A stretch of DNA of 64,000 nt from JBFMFR01 sp040752025 (GTDB lineage Bacteria > Chloroflexota > Anaerolineae > Anaerolineales > UBA4823). Under the pieces are notes generated by a model, which was not told where the DNA came from, did no database searches, and worked only from the letters and a program-made list of their open reading frames with translations. Both the position numbers and the translations under genes were made by a program. The stretch spans positions 1-64,000 of the forward strand of contig JBFMFR010000033.1 of the NCBI GenBank assembly GCA_040752025.1, read 5' to 3'. Of this stretch, positions 26,001 through 33,804 are shown piece after piece; position 1 is the first letter of the stretch, and each line of letters starts with the position of its first letter.

Positions 26001-29000
26001 CGAACGCCAGGGGCCAGGTGCCATTGTTGTCGATATTGAAGTCCATGCTGGCCTGCCCGGGAGCCAGGATGGTGGCCCTCAAGCTCTGTGGTTCGACCTG
26101 GATATCTGGCCTGGGTAGGGTGAAATCTAGCTGGCTGGCGATCCCGTTCGCAACCGTCACCGGCCACGGGCCAACTGGCGTGGGATATCCCTCGGCACTG
26201 GCGCTGGTCTGGTATTCCCAGGGGACCAGGGAGGCGCTGTAGTAACCGCTGGCCTGCACGCTGATTTGTAAGTTACCGGGATCGATCGAGATGCTGGCAG
26301 GCATGGTGGGAGGGTTTATGCTATCGAAATCGTGCACCCAGCCCTCCAGCCAGCCGCGCTGCGAACAGGATGGACAAAGCGTCAATTTCTCGTTGGTGGT
26401 ATGAGCCTGCCAGGCTGGTTCCATGCCGCCCACTACATAACCGCTATCGCCTTCCAGTCGGAAGCGCGCCTCGGATAAAGGTGTGCCAGCTTCCCATACG
26501 TTCCTGGTGAAATCGTAAACAGCCACACTCTTTGTAGCTGAACCGTTCAGAATGCCACCTGCCAGGTACAATCTTCCATCCAGGATGAAATCGGCTGCCC
26601 CCCAGCGCGTTTCTGGCAGATCGGCCATATCCAGGTCGCTCCACGTGTTGCTGGCGATGTCGTAGACCTCGGCCGCGCTCGAGGCGCTGCCAGCCTGGTT
26701 GATGCCGCCGGCCACGTACAGCTTGCCGTCCATGCAGGCCACAGCCGGGAAGGTGTGCCCGCTGGGCATGGGCGCCAGAGCCACCCAACTGTCGCTGCCC
26801 GGGTCATACACTTCAGCGCCCATTTCGCCGTTGGGCCAGGTGGCTTGCAGCGCGCCGCCCACGCGATAGAGCCGCTCATCGCAGGCGGCGGCTCCATAGC
26901 CCGCCACAGAGCGCGGCGCTGCCGCGGCGCTGCTCCAGGTGTCGCTGCTGGGGTGATAGACCAGATGGCTGGTGACGATGCTCGAGCCGCTGTATCCCCC
27001 AGGCAGGTAGATATTCCCGGCGGAACTTGTTCCGCCGATCTGCACTCCATCCAGGATGCGCAGGTCGGCTGGCAAAATCGTGCGGGAACTCCACGAGTCG
27101 CTGGCCAGATCGTAGCGCAGGTTCAGGCGCGTGCTGGCTCCGCTGCCGCCCAATGCATATAACCCACCATCGCCGCCATCGATCACCGCCAGGTCGTACA
27201 GCCCGCCGGAGGGGATTTGCGCCTTTAGCTCCCATGATCCAGCCGCACTGATCGTTTTAGTAATGGAGGTTGTATCACTGAAACCATTGCCTTCTACGCT
27301 GACAGAGGCAGGCAGCGAGAGCCCATCCGGTACGCATACCTGTGGTTCCAGCATCACCTGGAAGTTAGCGCTCGATCCGTCTTCCAGGAACAAGGCCGCT
27401 GGGCCGCTCAGGCTGCCCATGGCGGGATCCAATTCGTAGGACAGGTTGAAGGTCCCGGCAGCGCCGGTCAGGTTAGTCAGGACGAGATTGTGCTCTTGCA
27501 CGATCCCATTGCAGCCCGAAATTTCCAGCGCGTCAGGCGTCAGGTGCAAACCCGAGGGTGGCTGGCATTGTACCAGCAGCACATCGTCAATATACCAACC
27601 AGCAAACACAATGGATACATCTGATGTGAAGTGGAAGCGCACCTGGAAATCGCTGACTCCCGCAAATTGGGAGACGTTCACCGCGTGCTGGGTCCAGGCC
27701 ATGTCTACGGCCCCGCTTACCGGTCCATATATTCGCGTCCAGTTATACGCGCCGCCGCGCACCTCCATGCTGGCAAAATCGTAGTTGGCCTCGCTGCGCA
27801 GCCATTGCCACCAGGTGAGCCACAGCGGGTAGCCTTCCATGCTGGGGGCGCGGCTCAAATCGATTGCGGCCGAAGTCAGGTAGGCATCCTCATCGTTGCC
27901 GTAGTCGTTGCCCGGGTTGGTCGCCCACGCCTTTATCCCGGAGTGAGCGGAGGTGGGGAAGTCTATCCCGCTGCCCTGGTAAGTGGTTAGGTTTCCCCAG
28001 GCCCAGGAGGATGGGCTGCCGCTGGGGCTGAATCCACCCGCATCGGCTTCGAAGTCAGCCGACAGGTGAACGTTTTCCCAAATTTCGCTGCGCGCTTGCA
28101 AATTGACCGGTTTCGTGTTCAGGGTATCGCTGATCAGCGCCTGGTTGAGAATCTGGTTACCGCACTCGCTGGCAACGGCTGCCTGGACGGCGAAAGTCAG
28201 AGCGATCTGCTCACCCTGGCTCAGGTTGCCATCCCATTCCACCTGGTTCAAAGCCGCGTTATAGTCCAGCCCTGGGGTTACAGTGTAGGCAAAGCTTGTT
28301 CCCACGGGGATCGGATCTCGCATCCAGGCCTGGCTGGCAGGCGCCGTCCCACTGTTGGAGATCGTGATGGTATAGGTGATCAACTCGCCTGGCCTGGCGC
28401 TTAGGGGGGCGGATTTATAGGACTTGGACAAATCGGGTATCAATGGCGGGTTGAAAAACAGCGCCCATTGGAATAATTTTCCAGTGCTGCCGGCTGAATC
28501 ATCGCAGATTTCCAGTTGCCAGTTCCCCTGGGCAGGCTCGCCGTTGAAAGAAGCCAGCGTTCCTGCTTGTGGCGCCCAACTATTTTCGTAGTAGGGCATC
28601 CCAATGTTATGACTGCCCAGGTAATAAGTGCTGCCGCCATCCTGGAAGAGCACATCCAGGTTATCGTCGCTGCCGCCCTCCAGCCCGTTGAGCAGTTGCA
28701 CACTGCTGCCCGCCGGGCTGTGCAGCCAGGCGCGCAAGTCTGAGCGCCAGAAGTGGCTGATGTTGATGCCCACGTGCAGCTCACGCACGTCGAAAATTTC
28801 TGTTACGCCCAGGTTGATGAACTGGTGCGTCCCATCTGAACAATTATTGTCTGAGATAGCCTGCGAGCCGGTCCATTCATATTGGTGCTCATAATTGACC
28901 GCCTGCGCCAGAGATTGTTGCGCTGCACTGCTAGACTCTACGTCCAGTTTCTCCACTTGCAAGGCAGATAGTGCAGGGTCAACCGGTGTTCCTGCTGCAG

Positions 29001-29169
29001 GCGGCGGAGGCGCATCGAGTGGGTGGCTGGAGGCCGCTGGAGGCATCTCACTAAGTGGAGTACGCGCCGTTGCGCCCCCGGCGCTTGTCAGCAAGGCCAA
29101 CACGGTGAGGCCGCTCACAATCCAGGTGAGCTTAATCATGCGGTTCTTCCGGTCGAAATCAGCGCGCAT
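23083..29169 (-). CDS. giant secreted multidomain subtilisin-like protease
   Basis: 2028 residues. Signal peptide IKLTWIVSGLTVLALLTSAGGATA; an internal ATG at 29139 with GGAAG in front is an alternative start. Domain order: proprotein-convertase P-like domain (~90-245), DUF11 repeat (~250-355), a MAM-like sandwich (~365-535), Kelch-like propeller (~645-920), a carboxypeptidase-regulatory-like segment, an inhibitor-like propeptide (~1110-1215), the S8 catalytic domain (Asp in ANIDTGVNYTHE ~1241, His in NNHGSHTMGT ~1290, Ser in TGTSMAAPHVAG ~1483), then DUF11 repeats. The end, VYLRLLIPLLFR, is a hydrophobic-basic tail. Two repeat copies (e, f) encode Gly/Ser/Thr-rich insertions. Four bases separate it from the convergent WecA-like gene. 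Confidence 0.92.
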   Translation of the reverse strand: MRADFDRKNRMIKLTWIVSGLTVLALLTSAGGATARTPLSEMPPAASSHPLDAPPPPAAGTPVDPALSALQVEKLDVESSSAAQQSLAQAVNYEHQYEWTGSQAISDNNCSDGTHQFINLGVTEIFDVRELHVGINISHFWRSDLRAWLHSPAGSSVQLLNGLEGGSDDNLDVLFQDGGSTYYLGSHNIGMPYYENSWAPQAGTLASFNGEPAQGNWQLEICDDSAGSTGKLFQWALFFNPPLIPDLSKSYKSAPLSARPGELITYTITISNSGTAPASQAWMRDPIPVGTSFAYTVTPGLDYNAALNQVEWDGNLSQGEQIALTFAVQAAVASECGNQILNQALISDTLNTKPVNLQARSEIWENVHLSADFEADAGGFSPSGSPSSWAWGNLTTYQGSGIDFPTSAHSGIKAWATNPGNDYGNDEDAYLTSAAIDLSRAPSMEGYPLWLTWWQWLRSEANYDFASMEVRGGAYNWTRIYGPVSGAVDMAWTQHAVNVSQFAGVSDFQVRFHFTSDVSIVFAGWYIDDVLLVQCQPPSGLHLTPDALEISGCNGIVQEHNLVLTNLTGAAGTFNLSYELDPAMGSLSGPAALFLEDGSSANFQVMLEPQVCVPDGLSLPASVSVEGNGFSDTTSITKTISAAGSWELKAQIPSGGLYDLAVIDGGDGGLYALGGSGASTRLNLRYDLASDSWSSRTILPADLRILDGVQIGGTSSAGNIYLPGGYSGSSIVTSHLVYHPSSDTWSSAAAAPRSVAGYGAAACDERLYRVGGALQATWPNGEMGAEVYDPGSDSWVALAPMPSGHTFPAVACMDGKLYVAGGINQAGSASSAAEVYDIASNTWSDLDMADLPETRWGAADFILDGRLYLAGGILNGSATKSVAVYDFTRNVWEAGTPLSEARFRLEGDSGYVVGGMEPAWQAHTTNEKLTLCPSCSQRGWLEGWVHDFDSINPPTMPASISIDPGNLQISVQASGYYSASLVPWEYQTSASAEGYPTPVGPWPVTVANGIASQLDFTLPRPDIQVEPQSLRATILAPGQASMDFNIDNNGTWPLAFEIRELRPAQSQALPPDETTTKAIPAPIEIEPALLEQIDANKAAGGTTPGYLIYLRQRSDLSPALKMNWQSRGRWVVETLQKNAAATQAGLRAYLDSQQVDYKAYWIDNVIVVNASSLAAFNGLLAYDEISALRARRHPIFYEPESTRDYAEALQAMLVQSNLTHVGAGQVWAQGTLGQGIVIANIDTGVNYTHEALVQSYRGNLGNNIFDHNHNWYDPPGGTQLTEPADWNNHGSHTMGTMLGSTNPADPLAASNTIGMAPGAKWIACRAFEQSDQELLECGQFMAAPTEVDGVTDPAPDLRPHIINNSWGDCTRTYDPWYDGVLDSWHALGIYPVFSNGNASNCGYFYPPGLNTVGSPARAGNVTGVGATGRDNGQYATYSNWGPSDQSDIYNPLGYPRLKPQVVAPGTNTSAGRTGNAYLDMTGTSMAAPHVAGLIALMWSAAPCLVGDYVETETILQQSANPLPYPSGGEPPPGPGNVPNYATGWGEINAPAAVQAGIDFCTTDWLPWVTLTPISGTISGGLSSVIQVDFTCSPEAAEQPQPLQGKVRVKHNDPSQAAIDVDLQLYCVGEDPIPVWDKQVWINGQLAESVNGPHTVRPGDLVTILDQVGAASAQPFTATLTETWGAALSLLSYDTAGLGSVETSGGQLTWEIDAVPPGLSYSITKTFQVQYGDWLQDTLTETYQVQSEAMPLPSVVVSLERYLPAIQLEKSGPEVVEDGDLAMITLTVRSEGNFYGDLALTDPLPTGMTVLGEVNASFGTAWIESGTGSSGGTSSGNEIHWSASTSPPGTALPAIVTIHFVARFRGSPGDRFENIAYLDWAVGQVPADYTSDQLITYIAGTADLAVTLSATPSPIYTGESLTYALSVENKGPDAVYNAILADTLPPGASFVSASPGCSHNGNVVTCELDRLLRGEKREITILVIAPAAPGLIANQASITAAGHDPYAKNNWTLLLTQVYLRLLIPLLFR
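23665..23700 (-). repeat. palindromic repeat copy e, tandem double unit, in CDS
   Basis: On the minus strand the first unit is AGCGGAACAGGAAGTTCCG, immediately followed by a second, degenerate unit GCGGAACGAGTTCTGGC. Together they encode SGTGSSGGTSSG between two DUF11-type segments of the protease. Confidence 0.7.
27019..27036 (-). repeat. palindromic repeat copy f, perfect short-loop form, in CDS
   Basis: GGCGGAACAAGTTCCGCC: eight-base perfect arms around AA. It encodes GGTSSA in the Kelch-like part of the protease. Confidence 0.7.
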
Positions 29170-29361
29170 ATCTACCCTGAGAGAATAATTCTGGAGAAGT
29201 AATCAATGCTATTTTACCCTGGTTGAGCGAGATTGGGGCTGCGCTTGAGATGAGTCGGATCATCTTGACTGATTGCTTTGATTTTTCCTCGATTTTATTG
29301 CCTGTGTCAAGTAGAATATGCATTGGGGTACGATCCATATCTATCAGGAGTTGTTAGCTAT

Positions 29362-30477
29362 ATGATTAACGAGGCTGAGATTACTTCTACGACAAAGCGG
29401 TATGCTTCTCCACCGCCCCTGGTGCGCGTGGGTGGCACGCACCGCGAAATGGGCTGCCAGATCGGCCAGGCCTGTGCGGAGCAAATCCGCCATAGCATTG
29501 AAAGCGCCCGCAGTCTGTTGAAAATCACTTACAATGACCTGGAGTTGACCTGGGACGGGGCTCAAATCCAGGCGCGTAAGTACATCCCCTTTGCCCAGGA
29601 GCGCTATCCACAATACGTAGATGAGCTGATGGGGATGGCAGATGGCGCCAATGTTTCATTCGAAGATGTCATGGTGGTCAATGCTATGGAAGCTGTGACC
29701 ATGGACGCGCTGCACCTGACCAAGTGCACCAGCCTGGCGGTCAACGAGGACCGCACAGCGGATGGACATGTGCTCGTTGCGCACAACGAGGATTGGTTGC
29801 CTGAAGACGAGCAAGATGTGTTCGTGGTGCACGCTACTCCCAATGATGAGCCGGCCTTTCTGTCGATGACCTATGGGGCTTTGCTGCCCAATGTGGGTTT
29901 CAACAGCGCCGGCATCGCTCAGTGCTGCGACTCCGTCTACCCAACCGACTCGCGCATTGGCACGCCGCGCGTGGTAGTTTCCAGAGCGGTGTTGGGAGCG
30001 CGCACCCTGGCTGAAGCGGTGCGCCTGGTGCTGGTGCCGCAGCGCGCCGCGGGTTATAACCACTTGTTGGTGCACGAAAGCGGCGAGTTATATTCTGTCG
30101 AAGTCTCTGCGCGCCGTTTTGCAATCCTGTACGGTGATGAAGGCGTAATCGCCCACACCAATCATTATCTGGATGCCAAGATGCAGGCGATCGAAGATGA
30201 GCCGGACGAGTTGATCAGCACTCGCCTGCGCTACTTTCGTGTCATGCGTCTGCTCAAGCGTACCCCGGTGCATACCATCAAGACCTTGCAGGCCATCCAG
30301 CGCGATCACCAAAACTATCCTAACTCGATCTGTAATCATTTCACCCAGGACATCGATCCGCTAGATCGCGAGAAAACGATCAACGCTATGATCATCGACC
30401 TGACGACGCGTGCCATGCACATCGCCTGGGGTAATCCCTGCGCCAACCAGTACCACACTTACTATTTGGATGCCTGA
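29362..30477 (+). CDS. C45-type acyltransferase/peptidase (isopenicillin-N-acyltransferase-like Ntn hydrolase)
   Basis: 371 residues. PPLVRVGGTHREMGCQIGQACAEQIR is the N-terminal signature of the C45 family. The nucleophile is predicted to be Cys122 in LTKCTSLAV; family members self-cleave before this Cys. The following GHVLVAHNEDW and GFNSAGIAQCCDS motifs, plus HTNHYLD, fit the Ntn fold. Members hydrolyse or transfer acyl groups on amides, and the natural substrate here is unknown. The ATG at 29362 follows AGGAG at an 11-base distance; the frame is open for 28 codons upstream to a TTG, but without a signal. No signal peptide, so cytoplasmic. Convergent with the creatininase-like gene. Confidence 0.88.
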   Translation: MINEAEITSTTKRYASPPPLVRVGGTHREMGCQIGQACAEQIRHSIESARSLLKITYNDLELTWDGAQIQARKYIPFAQERYPQYVDELMGMADGANVSFEDVMVVNAMEAVTMDALHLTKCTSLAVNEDRTADGHVLVAHNEDWLPEDEQDVFVVHATPNDEPAFLSMTYGALLPNVGFNSAGIAQCCDSVYPTDSRIGTPRVVVSRAVLGARTLAEAVRLVLVPQRAAGYNHLLVHESGELYSVEVSARRFAILYGDEGVIAHTNHYLDAKMQAIEDEPDELISTRLRYFRVMRLLKRTPVHTIKTLQAIQRDHQNYPNSICNHFTQDIDPLDREKTINAMIIDLTTRAMHIAWGNPCANQYHTYYLDA

Positions 30478-30490
30478 GTCTGGGGGCTGA

Positions 30491-31636
30491 TTAGCGCTGC
30501 CCCCACAAGCCAAAACCGGACTGGCGGCGTTCCTGGCGGCGGTTATGCTGTTCCTGGATTTCTGCCAGGTGGCTGATTTTCTCCTCCACCGCGGCTTGCA
30601 GCCAGGCGCGGCCTTTTTCTACGCTTGCCAGGCTGCCTGCGCCGTAGGCGCCAGTGCGCGTATCGTCATCCCAGGGCGGGTTGGCGATCAGTGCCCCTCC
30701 TTCCACCCAATCCATGTAATACGAAGGCGTGCAGATGAAATCGGTCTCATCGACCACTTCGTGTATATCCACCATTTGGGGGTGCAGGTGAAGCATGAAC
30801 GAAGTTTCCAACTCGCCAGCGTGTCCCATGCCTCCGATCGGTGAGCTGCGCAATGCCTCCAGCGTCGCTATGCCCTGCGGGCCTGATAAATACAGCCAGG
30901 AGGTGGCAATGAAAGTCTGGCGATATCGTTCGCCGGCGTACTTGATTGCATTGACCAGGAAGGAATGGTTCCCACCGTGCCCGTTGATGAAGTACATGCA
31001 TTCGAAGCTGCGCCCCGCCAGTGCATCAACCACCCCCAGCCAGAAATCCTCGAAAGCCCGCCCGCCGCAGTTCAACGTGCCAGCGAAGGCCGGGCGGTGC
31101 GTGCTTACTCCATAGGGCATCGTGGGTAAAACGGCTGCCTGATCGGGGGCCTGGTGAGCAATGCCTTGAGCGATGGCATCGATGATGGCTGTGTCTGTCC
31201 ACATCGGTAAGTGATAGGCATGTTGCTCAATATGCCCCACCGGGATCACCACCACTTTGGAGCGTCCTTCGTCGGGCGGCAGCGGCGCGGCCGGGCGCAC
31301 CTGGCTGGGATGCGACAAGCTGAGCTGCGCGCCGCCGAGGCCCAGGTCGATGCCCTGCGGCGTCAGCGCGAATACCCTGGAAAAGCCATCGTCGCGCAGG
31401 CTGGCGACCAGGTTGCCCAATAGCGCGCTCAACAGACTGGCCGGAACTGTCAGTCCGCTGCCTGTCCAGCCATAGGGAACAGGCGGCAGCAGGCCGGTTC
31501 GCGCTGGGTCCCCCAGGGCGCTCGCCAGGCGTTCCAGGTTATAACCCTGCCCGAGAGGGATTACCAGCGGGCAGTGGCGCGGCAGGGCCTCTACCTCGCG
31601 CCAGGTCAGCGACTCGTAAGCGAAGAAATTTGTCAC
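30491..31636 (-). CDS. creatininase-family amidohydrolase with degenerate N-terminal half
   Basis: 381 residues, GTG start four bases after the upstream stop. Residues ~130-370 form a creatininase domain with the metal ligands visible: HIEQHAYHLP, TDTAI, FINGHGGNH and GHAGELETSF. The family includes creatinine amidohydrolase, FAPy deformylase ArfB and MftE. Residues ~1-115 look like a second, worn-out copy of part of the same fold (LTWREVEALP, PPVPYGWTGSG against LPTMPYGVSTH, LRDDGFSRVFALTPQG against FECMYFINGHGG) without metal ligands. The substrate is unknown. Probably co-transcribed with the PH/SHOCT gene. Confidence 0.85.
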   Translation of the reverse strand: MTNFFAYESLTWREVEALPRHCPLVIPLGQGYNLERLASALGDPARTGLLPPVPYGWTGSGLTVPASLLSALLGNLVASLRDDGFSRVFALTPQGIDLGLGGAQLSLSHPSQVRPAAPLPPDEGRSKVVVIPVGHIEQHAYHLPMWTDTAIIDAIAQGIAHQAPDQAAVLPTMPYGVSTHRPAFAGTLNCGGRAFEDFWLGVVDALAGRSFECMYFINGHGGNHSFLVNAIKYAGERYRQTFIATSWLYLSGPQGIATLEALRSSPIGGMGHAGELETSFMLHLHPQMVDIHEVVDETDFICTPSYYMDWVEGGALIANPPWDDDTRTGAYGAGSLASVEKGRAWLQAAVEEKISHLAEIQEQHNRRQERRQSGFGLWGQR

Positions 31637-31640
31637 GGAC

Positions 31641-32273
31641 TTACAGCTTGGCCAGCAGATCGTTCTTCTTTTGCTGGAATTCCTCTTCGGTCAGCGCCCC
31701 TTGCTGGCGCAACTGATCGAGCTGGTTGATCAGCGCCGGAATATCCTCGCGTGGCGCAACAGTCGCGCCGCGCTCCAGGTTTTCCTTGGCGTTGATCATG
31801 GCAGTTTTAAATTTGACTGGCTTCTCGATGCGTTTGAATAGGTTCGCGCCCAACTCGCTGGCGGTCAGGATTTCGATATCCCCGTAGTTGAACATGCGTC
31901 CAAAGGCGGACTGCTCCATCTTGACATCATTGACCTTCTCCAGCGAGGAGTCGGTCACGTTTTTGTTGATCACCCCGGAAATCTGGATCACGCGCCGGTT
32001 GGTGACGATGAACTGGCGGTTCGACCACACCAGGATGTCGCGGGTCATCGTGATGATCGGCAGCAGCATCAACACGAAGCCAATCAGCACAATGATGGGG
32101 AGGGGAATTTTCGATTGTATCGTGAACGAAGCGATGATCGTTCCAATGAAGATCAGAAAAATTACGATGATCTCGGCCAGGATATTTCGAGCCAGGATGA
32201 ACCAGTGCTGGCGGGCGGTGTGCACGATCTTCTCGCGCTCGCCGAGCAGGCTGTCGATGTAATGTTGTGCCAT
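31641..32273 (-). CDS. membrane PH-domain (bPH2/DUF304) protein with C-terminal SHOCT motif
   Basis: 210 residues. Two membrane helices (~30-52, ~57-76) are followed by a bacterial PH-like domain (RQFIVTNRRVIQISGVINKNVTDSSLEKVNDVKMEQS, GDIEILTAS). The C-terminus is a SHOCT motif (LINQLDQLRQQGALTEEEFQQKKNDLL), a short helical oligomerisation module. Exact role unknown; such proteins are membrane-associated. The ATG at 32273 follows GGAGGCCCT. The frame is open upstream to 32363, but that part is promoter and palindromic repeat, so the shorter start is right. Confidence 0.88.
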   Translation of the reverse strand: MAQHYIDSLLGEREKIVHTARQHWFILARNILAEIIVIFLIFIGTIIASFTIQSKIPLPIIVLIGFVLMLLPIITMTRDILVWSNRQFIVTNRRVIQISGVINKNVTDSSLEKVNDVKMEQSAFGRMFNYGDIEILTASELGANLFKRIEKPVKFKTAMINAKENLERGATVAPREDIPALINQLDQLRQQGALTEEEFQQKKNDLLAKL

Positions 32274-32321
32274 AGGGCCTCCGCTGTTGAAAACTGGACT
32301 TGAAGGGATTGCTTTTGATGG

Positions 32322-32350
32322 ACGGAACTTCCGAGCGAAGCCGTTCCGCA
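32322..32350 (-). repeat. palindromic repeat copy g, long-loop form, in a 5' leader
   Basis: Minus strand: GCGGAAC, then a 14-base loop containing GGCTTCGCTCGG, then GTTCCGT. It lies between promoter and start codon of the PH/SHOCT gene, with the predicted transcript starting at about its first arm. Confidence 0.65.
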
Positions 32351-32353
32351 TTG

Positions 32354-32382
32354 AATATATCAAACTCGCACCTGAAAGTCAA
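32354..32382 (-). promoter_or_regulatory. sigma-70-type promoter of PH/SHOCT gene
   Basis: Minus strand TTGACT (32377-32382), 17-base spacer, TATATT (32354-32359). Predicted +1 near 32347, giving a leader of about 74 bases that contains repeat copy g. Confidence 0.75.
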
Positions 32383-32389
32383 GCAAAGG

Positions 32390-32395
32390 TATAAT
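32390..32395 (+). promoter_or_regulatory. possible -10 box of methyltransferase-nucleotidyltransferase gene
   Basis: TATAAT on the plus strand, 70 bases before the ATG at 32465. No good -35 box is present at the usual distance, so this is only a candidate. Confidence 0.4.
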
Positions 32396-32464
32396 GATTC
32401 GCGCTACATTGAGCCAGATTGTTGGATGGTTTGAAGCGCTTTTCAGGGGTGAAGGAGAGCATGC

Positions 32465-33796
32465 ATGGGAGAGATATCTGATTACATCGCTGGTTATTAT
32501 GATCGCCAGCCCGAATACGAATGGGAGCGCCTGGAGCGTCATCGCATGGAGTACGCCCTGACCATGCGGGCGATGGCGAATTACCTGCCTGCGCCGCCCG
32601 CGCGCATCCTGGATTGCGGTGGTGGCCCAGGGCGCTACAGCCTGGAACTGGCCCGCCAGGGGTATCGGGTCACGCTGTTTGACCTTTCATCCGGGAATCT
32701 GCGCCTGGCCCAGGGGAAGGTCGCCGGCGCCGGTTTGCAACTGGAGGCCTACGAGTTGGGCACGGCCACGGATTTGTCGCGCTTTGCTGGCGAAACCTTC
32801 GATGCTGTGCTCTTGATGGGGCCGCTGTATCACCTGCTGGAGATTGAAGAGCGCCAGCAGGCTTTACAGGAGGCGCGGCGTGTGCTCAAACCGGGCGGTG
32901 CGCTCCTGGCGGCTTTCATCAGCCGCTATGCTGCCCATCGCTGGGCCGCTCTCAACCGGCCGGAAATGATTGCGAACGGCGAAAGCGATGAACTCCTGCG
33001 CACCGGGCGAATACCGCTGCCTGTGCAGGATGAACCGGCCAGCTTTGTCGCCTACATGGCGCATCCCTCAGAGGTAGCGCCCTTGTGCTGGCAGGCGGGC
33101 TTTCAAGTACAGGTTGTGTTGGGCCTGGAAGGCCTGATCAGCCAGATCGAAGCGCCGGTGAATGCCTTGGGTGAAGCCGCTGCGCCTGGCAGCGAACGGC
33201 TTGCGCTCTGGGAAGCCTGGGTGGCGCTCAACGAGCAGGTGGCGGCTGACTCCAGCCTACATGGCTGTGTCGAACATCTGTTGGTCGTGGCGCACAAACC
33301 GCGCTGGCGGGCTGTATTGCGCGCCATCGCCCAGCGCTTGAACCAGGCCGGCATCCCCTACAACGTAGCCGGAGGCGCCTCGCTGGCATTGCACGGGCTG
33401 CCGCTGGCGGTCAGGGACATTGACATCGAAGTGAGCGCTGAGGACGCTTACCATGTTCAAGAACTTTTCTCAGTGCAGGTAGTCGAGCCGGTTGCCCTGG
33501 GCTCGACCGATCTTTATCGCTCACATTTTGGCGTGTTCGATTTCGATGGCGTGCGCGTGGAGGTCATGGGTGATAACCAGCGCCGGGAGGGCAACGCCTG
33601 GCTGCCGACGCGCACCCAGACGCGCGACATTCTCGACCTGGATGGCGTGCCGGTCAACGCCTCCTGGCTGGAAGAAGAACTCCTGGCTTACATCCGGCGC
33701 GGCCGGCTGGAGCGGGCCGCCCTGTGCCTGCCGCACTGCGACCGGGATCGTTTGCTGGCCTTGCTGCGCGGCCAGGTGAAAACACAAGTGATTTGA
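32465..33796 (+). CDS. SAM methyltransferase fused to nucleotidyltransferase-like domain
   Basis: 443 residues. Residues ~1-270 are a class I methyltransferase: ILDCGGGPGRYSLELARQGYRVTLFDLS (motif I and acidic motif II), FDAVLLMGPLYHL and ARRVLKPGGALLAAFISRYA. Residues ~285-440 resemble small nucleotidyltransferases of the AbiEii / LinB-like type: AGIPYNVAGGASLALHG, VRDIDIEVS (the DxD catalytic pair), then FDFDGVRVEVMGD supplying a third acidic position. The two domains belong to unrelated families, so the fusion hints at one pathway or at a modification system. ATG at 32465 after AAGGAGAGC. A frameshift artefact joining two genes is unlikely, since the linker is continuous and both parts are in frame. 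Confidence 0.82.
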   Translation: MGEISDYIAGYYDRQPEYEWERLERHRMEYALTMRAMANYLPAPPARILDCGGGPGRYSLELARQGYRVTLFDLSSGNLRLAQGKVAGAGLQLEAYELGTATDLSRFAGETFDAVLLMGPLYHLLEIEERQQALQEARRVLKPGGALLAAFISRYAAHRWAALNRPEMIANGESDELLRTGRIPLPVQDEPASFVAYMAHPSEVAPLCWQAGFQVQVVLGLEGLISQIEAPVNALGEAAAPGSERLALWEAWVALNEQVAADSSLHGCVEHLLVVAHKPRWRAVLRAIAQRLNQAGIPYNVAGGASLALHGLPLAVRDIDIEVSAEDAYHVQELFSVQVVEPVALGSTDLYRSHFGVFDFDGVRVEVMGDNQRREGNAWLPTRTQTRDILDLDGVPVNASWLEEELLAYIRRGRLERAALCLPHCDRDRLLALLRGQVKTQVI

Positions 33797-33804
33797 TCTC
33801 GGTG

